From Acidocella sp. (GTDB lineage Bacteria > Pseudomonadota > Alphaproteobacteria > Acetobacterales > Acetobacteraceae), in contig JARLIK010000001.1 of the NCBI GenBank assembly GCA_031291755.1, forward strand, positions 78,092 to 142,091: 64,000 nucleotides of DNA. Direction: 5' to 3'. Within the stretch, counting starts at the first letter, position 1, and every line of letters begins with the position of its first letter. A model generated the notes under the pieces. It worked only from the letters and a program-made list of their open reading frames with translations, was not told the DNA's origin and ran no database searches. Shown in pieces: positions 18,327-28,053 of the stretch. The translations under genes and the position numbers were made by a program.

Positions 18327-18985
18327 GCGGCTGCCAGTGAGTCAAAAAGAGGTTTGCCGTCAGAGCCGCCCATTAGCGGGTCAACCAGGTCCTCGGGGTG
18401 CGGCATCAGGCCCAGGATGCGATGGTTGGGTGAGTAAATTCCGGCGATAGCGCGGGCCGAGCCGTTGCGGTTTTCATCAGCATAGCGGAACGCCACCAGC
18501 CCTTCGCCTTCCAGCCGGTCGAGAGTCGCCGGGTCAGCAGTGTAGTTGCCGTCGCCATGCGCCAGTGGGGCGCGGAATACCTGGCCTTTTTGGTAGTGCG
18601 CGGTGAAGATGGTGTCGTTACGTTCAACCCGTAGCATGGTGTCCATCGAGAGGAAGCGCAGGCCGGCATTGCGCAGCAGGGCACCAGGCAATAGGCCGGC
18701 TTCGGTGAGAATCTGGAAGCCGTTGCACACGCCCAGCACGTAGCCGCCGCGCGCGGCGTGGGCCTTCACCCCTTGCATCACCGGGCTATGCGCCGCCATC
18801 GCGCCACAGCGCAGATAATCGCCAAACGAGAAGCCGCCGGGGATGATGATGAGGTCCAACCCGGTCAGGTCGGTTTCCTTGTGCCAGATCATCCTCGGCG
18901 CTTTGCCAAAGCTCTGCTCAACCGCCATCGCCATATCGCGCTCGCGGTTGATGCCGGGGAAGATCAGAATGCCAGTGGCGAGCAT
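18323..18985 (-). CDS. purQ: phosphoribosylformylglycinamidine synthase, glutaminase subunit
   Basis: A 220-residue class I glutamine amidotransferase that supplies ammonia to PurL. It begins [16 protein letters not shown] and has the nucleophile Cys in [11 protein letters not shown]; the catalytic His-x-Glu is in [12 protein letters not shown]. It is preceded by purS with an 85-base gap and followed by purL with a 4-base overlap. Confidence 0.97.
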   Translation of the reverse strand: MLATGILIFPGINRERDMAMAVEQSFGKAPRMIWHKETDLTGLDLIIIPGGFSFGDYLRCGAMAAHSPVMQGVKAHAARGGYVLGVCNGFQILTEAGLLPGALLRNAGLRFLSMDTMLRVERNDTIFTAHYQKGQVFRAPLAHGDGNYTADPATLDRLEGEGLVAFRYADENRNGSARAIAGIYSPNHRILGLMPHPEDLVDPLMGGSDGKPLFDSLAAA

Positions 18986-19070
18986 GGAAAATGCCTTGAA
19001 AGTTTAAGCTTCATCTGCCTTCGCGCAAGGTCGATGTAAAGCGGTGCGGCGGGATGGTTGAGAGGCTGTT

Positions 19071-19313
19071 TCAGCCCGCAATTTCGACCTTGAAACTCTC
19101 GATCACGGTATTGGCGAGCAGCGTTTTGGCCATATCCTCGACACCAGCTTTGGCGGCCGCCGGGTCAGTCTCGGTCAGGGTGATTTCGATGATCTTGCCA
19201 GCCCGCACATCCCCCACCTGGCCGAAGCCGAGGTTGCTCAGGGCATGGCCGATGGCTTTGCCCTGCGGGTCGAGCACGCCGTCTTTCAGCATGATGGTGA
19301 CAATGGCTTTCAT
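19071..19313 (-). CDS. purS: phosphoribosylformylglycinamidine synthase, PurS subunit
   Basis: An 80-residue subunit that docks PurQ to PurL. It begins MKAIVTIMLKDGVLDPQGKAIGHALSNLGF and has the VGDVRAGKIIEITL strand expected of PurS. An in-frame ATG farther upstream adds 14 residues that read through the intergenic hairpin, so the ATG at 19311-19313 is preferred. Confidence 0.95.
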   Translation of the reverse strand: MKAIVTIMLKDGVLDPQGKAIGHALSNLGFGQVGDVRAGKIIEITLTETDPAAAKAGVEDMAKTLLANTVIESFKVEIAG

Positions 19314-19342
19314 TTTATGATCCACAAGAAAGAAAGGCGTGG

Positions 19343-19365
19343 ATGGCCGGGTCAAGCCCGGCCAT
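19343..19365. repeat. REP-like ATGGCCGGG/CCCGGCCAT hairpin
   Basis: A 9-bp perfect inverted repeat with a 5-base loop between purC and purS. The GCCGGGCTTGACCCGGCCAT form is a common alphaproteobacterial intergenic palindrome. Within the transcript it could stabilise the purC end or tune expression of the downstream pur genes. Confidence 0.5.
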
Positions 19366-19379
19366 GACGGAAAAGCGGA

Positions 19380-20144
19380 TCATTGCATCATCTCCGGGCC
19401 CTTCATGTCGCGCGTACCAGCTTCGGGGAGAATCCCTAAGCGGCGCGCGACCTCCTGATAGGCCTCCTCAATTTTGCCAAGGTCGCGGCGGAAGCGGTCC
19501 TTGTCCATTTTCTCGTTGGTTTTGGAATCCCACAGGCGGCAATTATCCGGGCTGATTTCATCGGCCAACACAATTCGCATGTCTTCATTCTCAAACAGGC
19601 GGCCAAATTCGATTTTGAAATCGACCAAAGTGATGCCGACGCCGAGGAACAGGCCGGTGAGGAAATCGTTGATGCGCAACGTGAGATGCACAATGTCATC
19701 CATATCCGGCGGGGTGGCCCAGCCAAACGCGGTAATGTGCTCCTCCGCCACCATCGGATCACCGAGTTGGTCGTTTTTATAGTAATATTCCACGATGCTG
19801 CGCGGCAGGCGCGTGCCTTCGGGGATGCCAAGGCGCGATGAGAGCGAACCGGCGGCGATGTTACGCACCACCACCTCGACCGGAATGATCTCAACCTCCT
19901 TGATCAACTGCTCGCGCATGTTGAGGCGGCGGATGAAATGGGTCGGGATATTGATCTCGGCCAGCTTGATCATCAGGAATTCGCTGATGCGATTGTTCAG
20001 CACACCTTTGCCGGTGATGGTGCCCTTTTTCTGGGCGTTGAAGGCGGTGGCGTCATCCTTGAAATATTGCACGAGCGTGCCGGGCTCGGGTCCTTCAAAC
20101 AGGATTTTTGCTTTGCCTTCGTAGAGCTGCCGGCGGCGGGCCAT
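19380..20144 (-). CDS. purC: phosphoribosylaminoimidazole-succinocarboxamide synthase
   Basis: SAICAR synthase, 254 residues, joining CAIR and aspartate with ATP. It begins [33 protein letters not shown] and has the conserved [10 protein letters not shown] and [12 protein letters not shown] motifs. First gene of the leftward purC-purS-purQ-purL-bolA-grxD unit. Its promoter must lie in 20145-20264, shared with the divergent MFS gene. Confidence 0.98.
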   Translation of the reverse strand: MARRRQLYEGKAKILFEGPEPGTLVQYFKDDATAFNAQKKGTITGKGVLNNRISEFLMIKLAEINIPTHFIRRLNMREQLIKEVEIIPVEVVVRNIAAGSLSSRLGIPEGTRLPRSIVEYYYKNDQLGDPMVAEEHITAFGWATPPDMDDIVHLTLRINDFLTGLFLGVGITLVDFKIEFGRLFENEDMRIVLADEISPDNCRLWDSKTNEKMDKDRFRRDLGKIEEAYQEVARRLGILPEAGTRDMKGPEMMQ

Positions 20145-20264
20145 GTGTGTCCTTTGGGATTCGTAAATGGAGAGGCGTGTATATCAACCATCCCGGTGCA
20201 ACGCCATGGCTGGAGTGATTTTGCGGCACTTCCTGGCAGCATGGCTGTCCTCTATGAGCATCGA

Positions 20265-21449
20265 ATGAGCGATGAAAATACCTTCCTGCTGTATCGGGCA
20301 GCCAGTTGCGGGCTGCTGGCTATGCTGGTTGGCATTGGCATCGCACGGTTCGGCTATTCGCCGCTGGTCCCGGCCTTGGTGGCGGCGCATTGGTTCACTG
20401 CCGCCGCGGCCTTCTGGTTGGGGGCCACCAATTTGCTGGGATACTTAATCGGCGCGGCAGGTATGCGGGCTTGGCACCGGCCGATTTACACCCGTGCCGC
20501 CGTGACCACGCTGATGGGGCTGACGGCGCTCAGCCTGATCGCCTCAGCATGGAATTTTGGGGTTTATTATGCAGGAATCTGGCGGTTGCTGACCGGTATC
20601 ACCGGCGGCGCCTTGATGGTGCTGATGGCCGCCGCCGTGGTGGGCCGGGCGCCACCCGCCAAACGCGGCCAGGTGGGCGGCATCACCTTTGCGGGCATGG
20701 GCACCGGGATGATGGTGTCTGGCCTATTGATTCCGCGGTTCCTGGCATTTGGCCTGCCGATGACCTGGGCGCTGCTGGGCGGCTTCAGCTTGCTGGCGAC
20801 GGTGGCGGTCGCGGTGATGATGCCACCTGGAGTGATTACCCCGGCGGCCCGGCCGGTAGGACGGCAGGTTCTCAACAAGCCGGTGGCACTGCTGATGATT
20901 GGTTATGCGCTGTGCGCCTTCGGGTTTGTACCGCATATGCTGTTTTTGGCTAGTTTTGTCGCCATTGGGCTGCATCGCGGCGTGGCGGCGGGGGCGGATG
21001 TATCAGCCGTACTGGGTGTGGCAGCAGCATTAGGGCCTCCGATTTTGGGGCGGATTGCTGACCGGGTGGGGTTCTTGAAAACCTTGGTGGTGGCTTATCT
21101 GGTGATGGGGGTTGCGGTGGCGGTACCGTTATTCACTGGCAGCGTGCTGGGGCTGGCAATTTCGGCGTTCGGCGTGGGGGCCATAGCCTTGGGTGCGGTG
21201 CTGCTGACCTCCGGCGCGATTGCCTCGCTGGTGGCACCAAACCGGCTGGCCGCCAACTGGGGATTGGCCACCATGAGTTATGCGGTGATGCAGGCAGTGA
21301 GCGCGGCTGCCTTCTCCAGCCTGTTCCATGCCACGGAGAATTATGAAATTTTATTTGGCATTGGTACGATAGCGACGTTTGTATCAGCTATTTTTGTTTT
21401 ACTTTCAGAGCGTTCAAGCCGGAAAATTGACCTAAATCATAGTTGGTAA
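20265..21449 (+). CDS. YbfB/YjiJ family MFS transporter
   Basis: A 394-residue membrane protein with about 12 hydrophobic segments. The N-terminal LVGIGIARFGYSPLVPALV is characteristic of the YbfB/YjiJ branch. Between the halves are RAPPAKRGQVGG and GRIADRVGFLKT, MFS loop motifs. Start uncertain: ATG at 20265 (MSDENTFLLYRAAS) is preferred, ATG at 20241 adds eight residues, and neither has a strong ribosome site. Substrate unknown. Confidence 0.85.
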   Translation: MSDENTFLLYRAASCGLLAMLVGIGIARFGYSPLVPALVAAHWFTAAAAFWLGATNLLGYLIGAAGMRAWHRPIYTRAAVTTLMGLTALSLIASAWNFGVYYAGIWRLLTGITGGALMVLMAAAVVGRAPPAKRGQVGGITFAGMGTGMMVSGLLIPRFLAFGLPMTWALLGGFSLLATVAVAVMMPPGVITPAARPVGRQVLNKPVALLMIGYALCAFGFVPHMLFLASFVAIGLHRGVAAGADVSAVLGVAAALGPPILGRIADRVGFLKTLVVAYLVMGVAVAVPLFTGSVLGLAISAFGVGAIALGAVLLTSGAIASLVAPNRLAANWGLATMSYAVMQAVSAAAFSSLFHATENYEILFGIGTIATFVSAIFVLLSERSSRKIDLNHSW

Positions 21450-21515
21450 TTGGTTGTTGCACTACATGAACAAGGTCCGGTAACGTGCCGGGCTTAACAA
21501 TTCATTAGGACGCAC

Positions 21516-23084
21516 TTGTCTCAGGCCACGCTCCCAGCCGTTCGTCCTGCTGTAGCGCAGATCAAGCCGGTTAGCCGGGAGGTGGAGCTTAAGTTTCTGG
21601 TCGGCGAATCGGGCTTCAAGGCGGTGCAGCAATGGCCGCTGCTCGGGTTGAATGGACGCCGGGCGTCGAGCCGCCGCTTGCATACCGTGTATTTTGATAC
21701 CGAACAGGGTGATTTGCAGCGCCATAAAATGGTGCTGCGGATGCGCAGTATGCCGCGCGGCCATATGATGACGCTGAAATGGAGCGGCGGGTTTCCCGGC
21801 GGTATTTTCGAGCGCGGCGAAATTGAAGTGATGACGACGCAATCTCTGCCCGACCCCGCCCTGTTTGGCGCCGAAATGGCCGGAATGATCCACGACGCCA
21901 CCGGGGGCCGGGAATTGTCGGCGATTTATGCCACGGACATCCGCCGGGCGACGCATTTAATCCGCAACGAAACCAGCAACATCGAGATTGCCTTCGACGC
22001 CGGCGTGATCGTAGCCGGCGAGGTGACGATGCCGGTCCGCGAGATCGAACTGGAACTGAAATCCGGGGAGGTGGCGGATTTATACCGGCTGGGCGTCGCG
22101 CTGGCTGAGCAATTTCCGGTCCGGTTGGGAATGCTCGCGAAGTCTGATCGCGGTATCATGCTGGCCGCCGGAACCAGGCCGGAACCGGTGCGCTCCCACG
22201 CCGCGCTGGATGGCACGCCGACGGTGGATGAGGCGATTGGCCGGGCGATCAATAGTTGTCTCGCGCAATTTGCGGCTAATTGGCCGGCGTTTGAAGCGGG
22301 CGATGCGGTGGGCGCGGTGCATCAGATGCGGGTCGCGCTGCGGCGATTGCGGGCGATGCTGGGGCTGTTTCATCGGGCCTTTCCATGCCCCGAATTTATC
22401 AGCCTGCGCGAAGAGGCCAAGCAGATTGCCGCGGTGTTAGGCGAAGCCCGTAACCTCGATGTATTTATAGCACTGGTGCGCGAAGGCCCGCATGCTGCGT
22501 TTCCCGATGAAGCGGGTTTTGAGGAAATTATCGAGGACTGTGAACAGCGCCGGGAGGCCGCTTATGAGGCGGTGCGGCTGTTGCTGGCGGCGCCGGCTAC
22601 CACGCGCTTTGTGCTTTCCGCCCAGGCGTTTGTGGCGAGGTCAGGCTGGCGCAATGCGCTGCCGGGTGAGGCGTTACCACGCCTGACGGTGCCCGCACAG
22701 GAATTTGGCAGTCAGAATTTAACGAGGCTGCATCATAAATTATTGAAACGCGGCAAGCATATTGTGGCGCTTTCGCCGCATCAACGGCATGAGCTGCGGA
22801 TTGGTTTGAAGAAATTGCGTTATGTGGCGGAGTTATTCGGTCCGTTGTTCGACAACGCTACGCAGGTGAAAACCTATTCAAAATCCGCCGCGCGATTGCA
22901 GGACCAGTTGGGCATCTTCAATGACCTGAATGTTGCGATTGGGATGGTCCATCAGATTAGCGGTGCGAACTCACGGGCTGCCGGTATTGTTTTGGGATGG
23001 TGCGGCCGGGGGGCAGCTACTGATGACGGTGCGCTGAAAGATAACTGGCGGGCATTTCGAAAAGCCCGGCTGTTTTGGGATTAA
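21516..23084 (+). CDS. CYTH and CHAD domain protein (inorganic triphosphatase family)
   Basis: A 522-residue two-domain protein. CYTH occupies about residues 15-215: the ExExK-type signature is REVELKFLVG, and later Arg and Lys-rich strands (HMMTLKWSGGF) line the triphosphate tunnel. CHAD occupies about 235-510 with His-rich helices (VHQMRVALRRLRAML, EARNLDVFI, LHHKLLKRGKHI), a polyphosphate-binding domain. The start is a TTG at 21516, with AGGA five bases upstream. It likely hydrolyses tripolyphosphate and associates with polyphosphate. A bidirectional terminator begins inside its stop codon. Confidence 0.9.
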   Translation: MSQATLPAVRPAVAQIKPVSREVELKFLVGESGFKAVQQWPLLGLNGRRASSRRLHTVYFDTEQGDLQRHKMVLRMRSMPRGHMMTLKWSGGFPGGIFERGEIEVMTTQSLPDPALFGAEMAGMIHDATGGRELSAIYATDIRRATHLIRNETSNIEIAFDAGVIVAGEVTMPVREIELELKSGEVADLYRLGVALAEQFPVRLGMLAKSDRGIMLAAGTRPEPVRSHAALDGTPTVDEAIGRAINSCLAQFAANWPAFEAGDAVGAVHQMRVALRRLRAMLGLFHRAFPCPEFISLREEAKQIAAVLGEARNLDVFIALVREGPHAAFPDEAGFEEIIEDCEQRREAAYEAVRLLLAAPATTRFVLSAQAFVARSGWRNALPGEALPRLTVPAQEFGSQNLTRLHHKLLKRGKHIVALSPHQRHELRIGLKKLRYVAELFGPLFDNATQVKTYSKSAARLQDQLGIFNDLNVAIGMVHQISGANSRAAGIVLGWCGRGAATDDGALKDNWRAFRKARLFWD

Positions 23085-23114
23085 AAAAGCCGGGGATAAT
23101 ACCCCGGCTTTTTT
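23083..23114. terminator. bidirectional terminator between convergent genes
   Basis: A 13-bp perfect stem (23083-23095 with 23102-23114), AAAAAAGCCGGGG/CCCCGGCTTTTTT, with a 6-base loop. A runs on one side and T runs on the other serve both the CYTH-CHAD gene and the convergent ene-reductase gene. The stop codon of the former lies in the left arm. Confidence 0.9.
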
Positions 23115-23119
23115 GGTTG

Positions 23120-24184
23120 TCAGGCGGCCTGCATTTGCAAGGCCGGGTAGTCGGTATAGCCGGTGGCGCCGTGGGCATAGAAAGTTGCCGGGACGGGTTC
23201 ATTCAGCGGCGCATCGGTTTTGAAGCGTTCCACCAAATCCGGGTTGGCGATGAATAATTTGCCCCAAGCCACGGCATCAGCCTCACCGGCATCGAGCGCA
23301 GCCTGCGCGGTTTCCTTGGTAAAGCCTTCATTGGCGATGTAGGTGCCGCCAAAGATTTTCTTCAGTTGCGGGCCGATCCAATCTTCCGCCTTATGTTCGC
23401 GGGCACAGATGAACGCGATCCCGCGTTCACCCAATTCGCGGGCGACGTAGGAGAAGGTGCCGAGGCGGTCGGAATCGCCCATCGAGTGGGAATCCATCCG
23501 CGGGGCCAGATGCATCCCCACCAGCCCGGCTTCCCACACAGACAGCACACCGTCGGTGACTTCAAGCATCAGCCGCGCGCGGTTGGCGATGCTGCCGCCG
23601 TAATCGTCGGTGCGGTGGTTGGAGCCATCCTGTAGGAATTGGTCAAGCAAATAGCCGTTGGCACCGTGGATTTCCACGCCGTCGAACCCAGCCATCTGGG
23701 CGTTCATCGCGGCTTTGCGGTAGGCTTCCACCACGCCGGGGATTTCCGAGGTTTCGAGCGGGCGGGGCACCACATAATCCTGCAGCGGGCGAACCAGGCT
23801 GACATGGCCTTTGGCAGCGATGGCGCTGGCGGAAACCGGCAACTCACCATTCAGGAACAAAGGCGCCGAGATACGGCCCACATGCCAGAGTTGCGCAAAA
23901 ATCCGGCCACCGGCTTGGTGCACCGCCTTGGTGACCAGCTTCCAGCCTTCAACCTGTTCTGCCGACCATAGGCCGGGGGTATCAGCGTAGCCGACGCCCA
24001 TCGGAGTGACCGAGGTGGCTTCGGAGATAATCAACCCAGCTGTGGCGCGTTCGGCGTAATATTGTGCCATCAGCGCGTTGGGGATGCGCTCAACCCCGGC
24101 ACGGGCGCGGGTGAGGGGGGCCATGATGATACGGTTCGGCAGGGTGATGTCACCCAGGGCCAACGGGTCGAACAAAGAGGGCAT
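23120..24184 (-). CDS. alkene reductase, old yellow enzyme family
   Basis: A 354-residue FMN-dependent ene-reductase that reduces activated double bonds with NAD(P)H. It begins SLFDPLALGDITLPNRIIMAPLTR, has QLWHVGRIS, the substrate-binding pair in VEIHGANGYLLDQFL, and the DDYGGSIANRARL block. The start at 24184 (MPSLFD) is the normal one; an upstream in-frame ATG at 24364 lies inside the neighbouring potassium channel gene. NemA-like enzymes often answer electrophile stress. Confidence 0.93.
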   Translation of the reverse strand: MPSLFDPLALGDITLPNRIIMAPLTRARAGVERIPNALMAQYYAERATAGLIISEATSVTPMGVGYADTPGLWSAEQVEGWKLVTKAVHQAGGRIFAQLWHVGRISAPLFLNGELPVSASAIAAKGHVSLVRPLQDYVVPRPLETSEIPGVVEAYRKAAMNAQMAGFDGVEIHGANGYLLDQFLQDGSNHRTDDYGGSIANRARLMLEVTDGVLSVWEAGLVGMHLAPRMDSHSMGDSDRLGTFSYVARELGERGIAFICAREHKAEDWIGPQLKKIFGGTYIANEGFTKETAQAALDAGEADAVAWGKLFIANPDLVERFKTDAPLNEPVPATFYAHGATGYTDYPALQMQAA

Positions 24185-24260
24185 AGAGGGAGCCTTTAGA
24201 AGTTTGCGTTGAGCACTATGTAATGTTGCGTTGCGGAAAAATCGAGGGGCGATTTTGTAG

Positions 24261-25319
24261 TTAGCTGATCTTTGGACCACTCCGCCCGGAGCGAGTGATA
24301 AGCACCACACCATCACCAGCCTCAATAACCGTGGCGGGGTCAGGACGGGAGAGAGTTTCGCCATTTTTGCGGTTGATGGCGATGACGAACAGGCTGCCGC
24401 TGGCCTGGTGCTCGGCGGCCTCGATTGAAGCCCCGGCGAGCGGGCTGTCAGGCGCTACCGCCAAAACTTCCAACTCCAGCCCGAGCGTGCGCAAGCCAAC
24501 GCCCAAGGTACGCATGCGCTCGGAATTATCAGAAAACGACGAGCTTTGCGGGTACATGATGAGCTGGCCGATCCGCTCGGCGCCGATATGCGCCGGTTCG
24601 ACCACCGAATTGGCGCCGGCTTGCAAGAGTTTGGACTTGGTGGTGCCGACTTCGCCGCGGGCGATGATTTCAAGATTTTTATTTAGATTGCGGGCAGAGA
24701 GGGTAATGAAAACGTTGGCGGCATCGTTTGGCACCACGCTGGCCAGGGTGCGGGCACGGGCGATTCCGACGGCTTCAAGCACGCTTTCATCAGTGGCGTC
24801 ACCGCGCACCGTTGGATTGCCGTGCGTCATTGATTCGTTGTAGCGCTGTTCGTTTAATTCCAGCACCACGAATTCCATGCCGCCGGCGCGTAATTCCTCG
24901 GACAGCATCTGGCCGATCCGGCCATAACCGCAAATAATCACATGGCCGGACATTTTATCGATCTGCGTTTTCATGCGCTTGGTCCCTAGCAGAATCTGAA
25001 TCTGGGCGATGGTGATGAACTGCACCAGCGCACCGGTGAGGAAAATGATGCCAGTACAGCCGAGGATGATGGTAGTGATGGTGATGGCGCGCAGGTCTGG
25101 TGTCGCGATCGGGTGAATCTCGCCGTAGCCGACCGTAAATACGGTGATGATGACGAAGTAAAACGCATCACCCCAGGACCAGCCATCCAGCATATAGGCG
25201 ATAGTGGCGCCGGTGACGATGACCAGCATGTAGGCCAACCCAAAGATCAGGTTGCGGGCTGGAGAATTGGCGAACCAATCGAGCCACGAGCGCGGGGTCC
25301 GCGGCCCGACGATGTTCAT
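24261..25319 (-). CDS. potassium channel protein with RCK/TrkA-N domain
   Basis: A 352-residue ion channel. Two membrane segments surround a pore with the selectivity filter TVGYG at residues 62-66. The cytosolic part has a Rossmann-type RCK domain (HVIICGYGRIGQMLSEEL, about residues 125-240) and a TrkA-C domain at the end (SGSLFVIAINRKNGETL, VIEAGDGVVLITR). It is a MthK-like homotetrameric channel in the inner membrane, gated by nucleotide or ion binding to the RCK ring. Confidence 0.92.
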   Translation of the reverse strand: MNIVGPRTPRSWLDWFANSPARNLIFGLAYMLVIVTGATIAYMLDGWSWGDAFYFVIITVFTVGYGEIHPIATPDLRAITITTIILGCTGIIFLTGALVQFITIAQIQILLGTKRMKTQIDKMSGHVIICGYGRIGQMLSEELRAGGMEFVVLELNEQRYNESMTHGNPTVRGDATDESVLEAVGIARARTLASVVPNDAANVFITLSARNLNKNLEIIARGEVGTTKSKLLQAGANSVVEPAHIGAERIGQLIMYPQSSSFSDNSERMRTLGVGLRTLGLELEVLAVAPDSPLAGASIEAAEHQASGSLFVIAINRKNGETLSRPDPATVIEAGDGVVLITRSGRSGPKIS

Positions 25320-25333
25320 GCGCGATCAGGTAG

Positions 25334-25353
25334 ATTCCCGCTGGTGCGGGAAT
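25334..25353. repeat. REP-like ATTCCCGC/GCGGGAAT hairpin
   Basis: An 8-bp perfect inverted repeat with a TGGT tetraloop between gltA and the potassium channel gene. It has the same arms as the hairpin at 4506-4523. Confidence 0.5.
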
Positions 25354-25386
25354 AACAGCTTGAAAAAGCGTAGTTGGCTAGCTTCA

Positions 25387-26700
25387 TCAACCCCGCTTGT
25401 CGACCGGAACATAATCGCGGGTAACGGCGCCGGTGTAAATTTGCCTTGGGCGGCCAATCCGCTGTTGGGGGTCTTCGATCATTTCCATCCATTGGCTGAC
25501 CCAGCCGACGGTGCGGGCCAGGGCAAAGATGGGGGTGAACATGGTGGTGGGGAAGCCAATGGCTTTCAGGATGATACCTGAATAAAAATCAACATTCGGA
25601 TAGAGCTTGCGCTCGACGAAATACGGGTCCTCGAGGGCGATTTTTTCAAGCTCGATGGCGAGGTCGAGCATCGGATCGTTCTTGATACCAAGCTCACCCA
25701 GAACCTCGTAGCAGGTCTTCTGCATGATCTTGGCACGTGGGTCGAAGTTTTTATAAACCCGATGGCCGAAGCCCATAAGCTTGACGTTGGAGTTTTTGTC
25801 TTTCACCTGCTTGATGAAGGCCGGGATGTTATCCTTATGGCCAATTTCGGCCAGCATTTTCAGCACCGCTTCGTTGGCACCGCCGTGCGCGGGGCCCCAG
25901 AGCGAGGCAATGCCGGCGGCGATGCAGGCGAACGGGTTGGCCCCGGTGGAACCAGCCAGACGCACGGTTGAGGTGGAGGCGTTCTGCTCATGGTCAGCAT
26001 GCAGGATGAAGATACGGTCCATGGCGCGGGTGATGATCGGATTCGGCACATAGGTCTGGGGCGGCACCGCGTGGAACATATACAGAAAGTTTTCCGCGTA
26101 GCTGAGGTCGTTGCGCGGATACATGAACGGCTGGCCGGCGTTGTATTTATGTGCCCAGGCGGTGATGGTGGGGATTTTGGCGATCATGCGGAAGGCGCTG
26201 ATCTCGCGCTGGCGTGGATCGTTGATGTCGATGCTGTCCGGATAGAAGGCCGACATGGCGCCGACGACGGAGCAGAGCATGGCCATCGGGTGAGCATCAC
26301 GCCGGAAACCGTCCCAAAAGCGGCGGATTTGCTCATGCAGCATGGTGTGCATGGTGATGCCGTTGGTGAATTCCGCCAATTGCGCGGTATCTGGTAGGTC
26401 GCCGCGCATCAGCAGATAAGCGACTTCCAGGAAGGTCGAGTGCTCGGCCAGTTGCTCGATCGGGTAGCCGCGGTACAGCAGAATGCCCTCGTCACCATCA
26501 ATGTAGGTGATTGAGCTTTCGCAGGACGCGGTGGCACCGAAGCTGGGATCGAAGGTGAAAATGCCCAGATCGCCCTGGATTTTGCGGATATCCGCAACCG
26601 CTGGGCCCATGGTGCCGCCAAGCAACGGGAGCGTGGCGGTCTTGTTGCCGAGCGTCAGGGTGGCGCTGCCGACTTGTTTGCTGGATGCCGTTTGAGCCAT
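25387..26700 (-). CDS. gltA: citrate synthase, type I
   Basis: Condenses oxaloacetate and acetyl-CoA in the TCA cycle. At 437 residues it is the large hexameric NADH-sensitive type. Motifs include [25 protein letters not shown], the catalytic His in [29 protein letters not shown] and [15 protein letters not shown]; the catalytic Asp lies in NVDFYSGI. Monocistronic, with its promoter in the 112-base gap to the SixA-type gene. Confidence 0.98.
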   Translation of the reverse strand: MAQTASSKQVGSATLTLGNKTATLPLLGGTMGPAVADIRKIQGDLGIFTFDPSFGATASCESSITYIDGDEGILLYRGYPIEQLAEHSTFLEVAYLLMRGDLPDTAQLAEFTNGITMHTMLHEQIRRFWDGFRRDAHPMAMLCSVVGAMSAFYPDSIDINDPRQREISAFRMIAKIPTITAWAHKYNAGQPFMYPRNDLSYAENFLYMFHAVPPQTYVPNPIITRAMDRIFILHADHEQNASTSTVRLAGSTGANPFACIAAGIASLWGPAHGGANEAVLKMLAEIGHKDNIPAFIKQVKDKNSNVKLMGFGHRVYKNFDPRAKIMQKTCYEVLGELGIKNDPMLDLAIELEKIALEDPYFVERKLYPNVDFYSGIILKAIGFPTTMFTPIFALARTVGWVSQWMEMIEDPQQRIGRPRQIYTGAVTRDYVPVDKRG

Positions 26701-26766
26701 GCGGATTTTACCTCTGCATAATTTGTGGGGTGAGGACGACTACGAGGAAGGCTGCATTATTGCCCT

Positions 26767-26794
26767 ATTAAATCTCCTATAGGACGAAAAGCAA
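26767..26794 (-). promoter_or_regulatory. candidate gltA promoter
   Basis: On the minus strand TTGCTT (26789-26794) and TTTAAT (26767-26772) are 16 bases apart, 67 bases upstream of the gltA start. The match to sigma-70 hexamers is fair, with no further support. Confidence 0.3.
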
Positions 26795-26812
26795 CCTTCG
26801 CGCCTGCAGCAA

Positions 26813-27334
26813 TTAACGCAGATCGGCGGGACGGATGAAACGTTGCAAGGTGGCGGTGCCCGGAGCGATCTTGTGCCACGGGGTTGTAATGAGGAATTCC
26901 GCGAGGCTGGCGGTGGGATAGCCTTCATTTATCAGGTTTAATTCAGGTTTGGCACTGGCGGGGCCGGCAAGGCTGACGGCTGACTCGTGAATGCCTGGGT
27001 TGTGGCCAATGACCAGCACGCTGCGGATGGTCTCCGGCAGATCCCGCAGAATATCGCGAATCTGGCGGGCCGTGGCCATGTAAAGGCCGGGCAGCGTGTC
27101 GATATTGGGCCGCTCGTCCCAGACCGAAGCGGCTTCTAGGGATTCCAGTGTTTCCTGGGTGCGCAAGGCCGAGGAGACCAACACTACATCGGGCACCACG
27201 CCGGACTTGCGCATCACCTGCCCGATGGCAATGGCGGCGCGCTTGCCTTCCGGCGTCAGTGGGCGGTCGTGGTCGCTGAATTCAAGGCTGGGGCGGGCGG
27301 CCTTAGCGTGCCGGAGGAGAATTAGCTGATGCAT
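26813..27334 (-). CDS. SixA-type histidine phosphatase
   Basis: A 173-residue phosphoglycerate-mutase-fold phosphatase. The RHG signature is MHQLILLRHAKAARP, where Ala replaces Gly as in SixA; the second Arg is in SSALRTQETLE and the late His in VLVIGHNPGIHE. SixA proteins dephosphorylate phosphohistidine on phosphotransfer proteins. The start at 27332-27334 was chosen because it puts the first strand directly at the N-terminus. It diverges from the DUF6134 gene. Confidence 0.88.
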   Translation of the reverse strand: MHQLILLRHAKAARPSLEFSDHDRPLTPEGKRAAIAIGQVMRKSGVVPDVVLVSSALRTQETLESLEAASVWDERPNIDTLPGLYMATARQIRDILRDLPETIRSVLVIGHNPGIHESAVSLAGPASAKPELNLINEGYPTASLAEFLITTPWHKIAPGTATLQRFIRPADLR

Positions 27335-27408
27335 AACGACATTGTGCCATGGCATGATCGTGCTGTCGCCCCTATCTACCGATTGAGTTCGAATGTGAGA
27401 GGGATGGG

Positions 27409-28053
27409 ATGGATCGACGGCGTTTTCTACTCAGCGCAGCCGCCTTTGCCCTGCCGATTCCGGCGGGTAACCAGATGGCCTTCAAGGTGTTACGCAACGG
27501 CACGCCGATTGGCGAACATCATTTGTATTTTACCCAGACGGGTGATGGTCTGAGCGTTGAAATCAACATCCAGCTACTGGTGAAGCTGGCGATGATCCCG
27601 GTATTTCGTTACAATTTAAAGGCGGTTGAAAAATGGTCCGGCGGGGTATTCCAGAGCCTTGAGAGCAAGATCATCGAAAATGGTAACATACTGACCGTGC
27701 ATGCTCAGAAAAACGCCGATGGTTATGAGGTAACCGGCACCAATCGCGATAATCCTGACAAAAATATGCCCACATATCAGGTGCCCTCCAATACGATGCC
27801 GCTGACCTATTGGAACAAGCGGTTCATGGATGGCACGATTCTCAATATCCAGACCGCCCATACCTATCCGGCGGCGGTAAATTCGCCCGGCTGGAACAAA
27901 ATGCCCACTGCCGAGGGCGGATTTATCGTCGCGCAACGATTTGATCTGACAGGTAAGCTGCATTTGAGTGTTTGGTACGACCAGAGCAATAGTTGGTCAG
28001 GTCTGGAGTTTCATTACAGCGGCGATGAGACCTACGAGAAAATTATCACGTGA
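27409..28053 (+). CDS. DUF6134 family exported protein
   Basis: A 214-residue protein that opens MDRRRFLLSAAAFALP, a twin-arginine-like signal (RRRFLL). The mature part has GTPIGEHHLYF, a run of strands, and YWNKRFMDGTILNIQT, the DUF6134 pattern of a lipocalin-like or YceI-like barrel. No enzymatic role is known. Its stop overlaps the photolyase start (GTGA), so the two are translated together. Confidence 0.75.
   Translation: MDRRRFLLSAAAFALPIPAGNQMAFKVLRNGTPIGEHHLYFTQTGDGLSVEINIQLLVKLAMIPVFRYNLKAVEKWSGGVFQSLESKIIENGNILTVHAQKNADGYEVTGTNRDNPDKNMPTYQVPSNTMPLTYWNKRFMDGTILNIQTAHTYPAAVNSPGWNKMPTAEGGFIVAQRFDLTGKLHLSVWYDQSNSWSGLEFHYSGDETYEKIIT

Noticed and set aside
16926..18437. A 503-codon open frame on the plus strand opposite purL and purQ
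   Set aside because: It is antisense to unmistakable PurL sequence; long reverse-strand frames arise in GC-rich coding DNA. Its translation shows no domain and is His/Gly biased.
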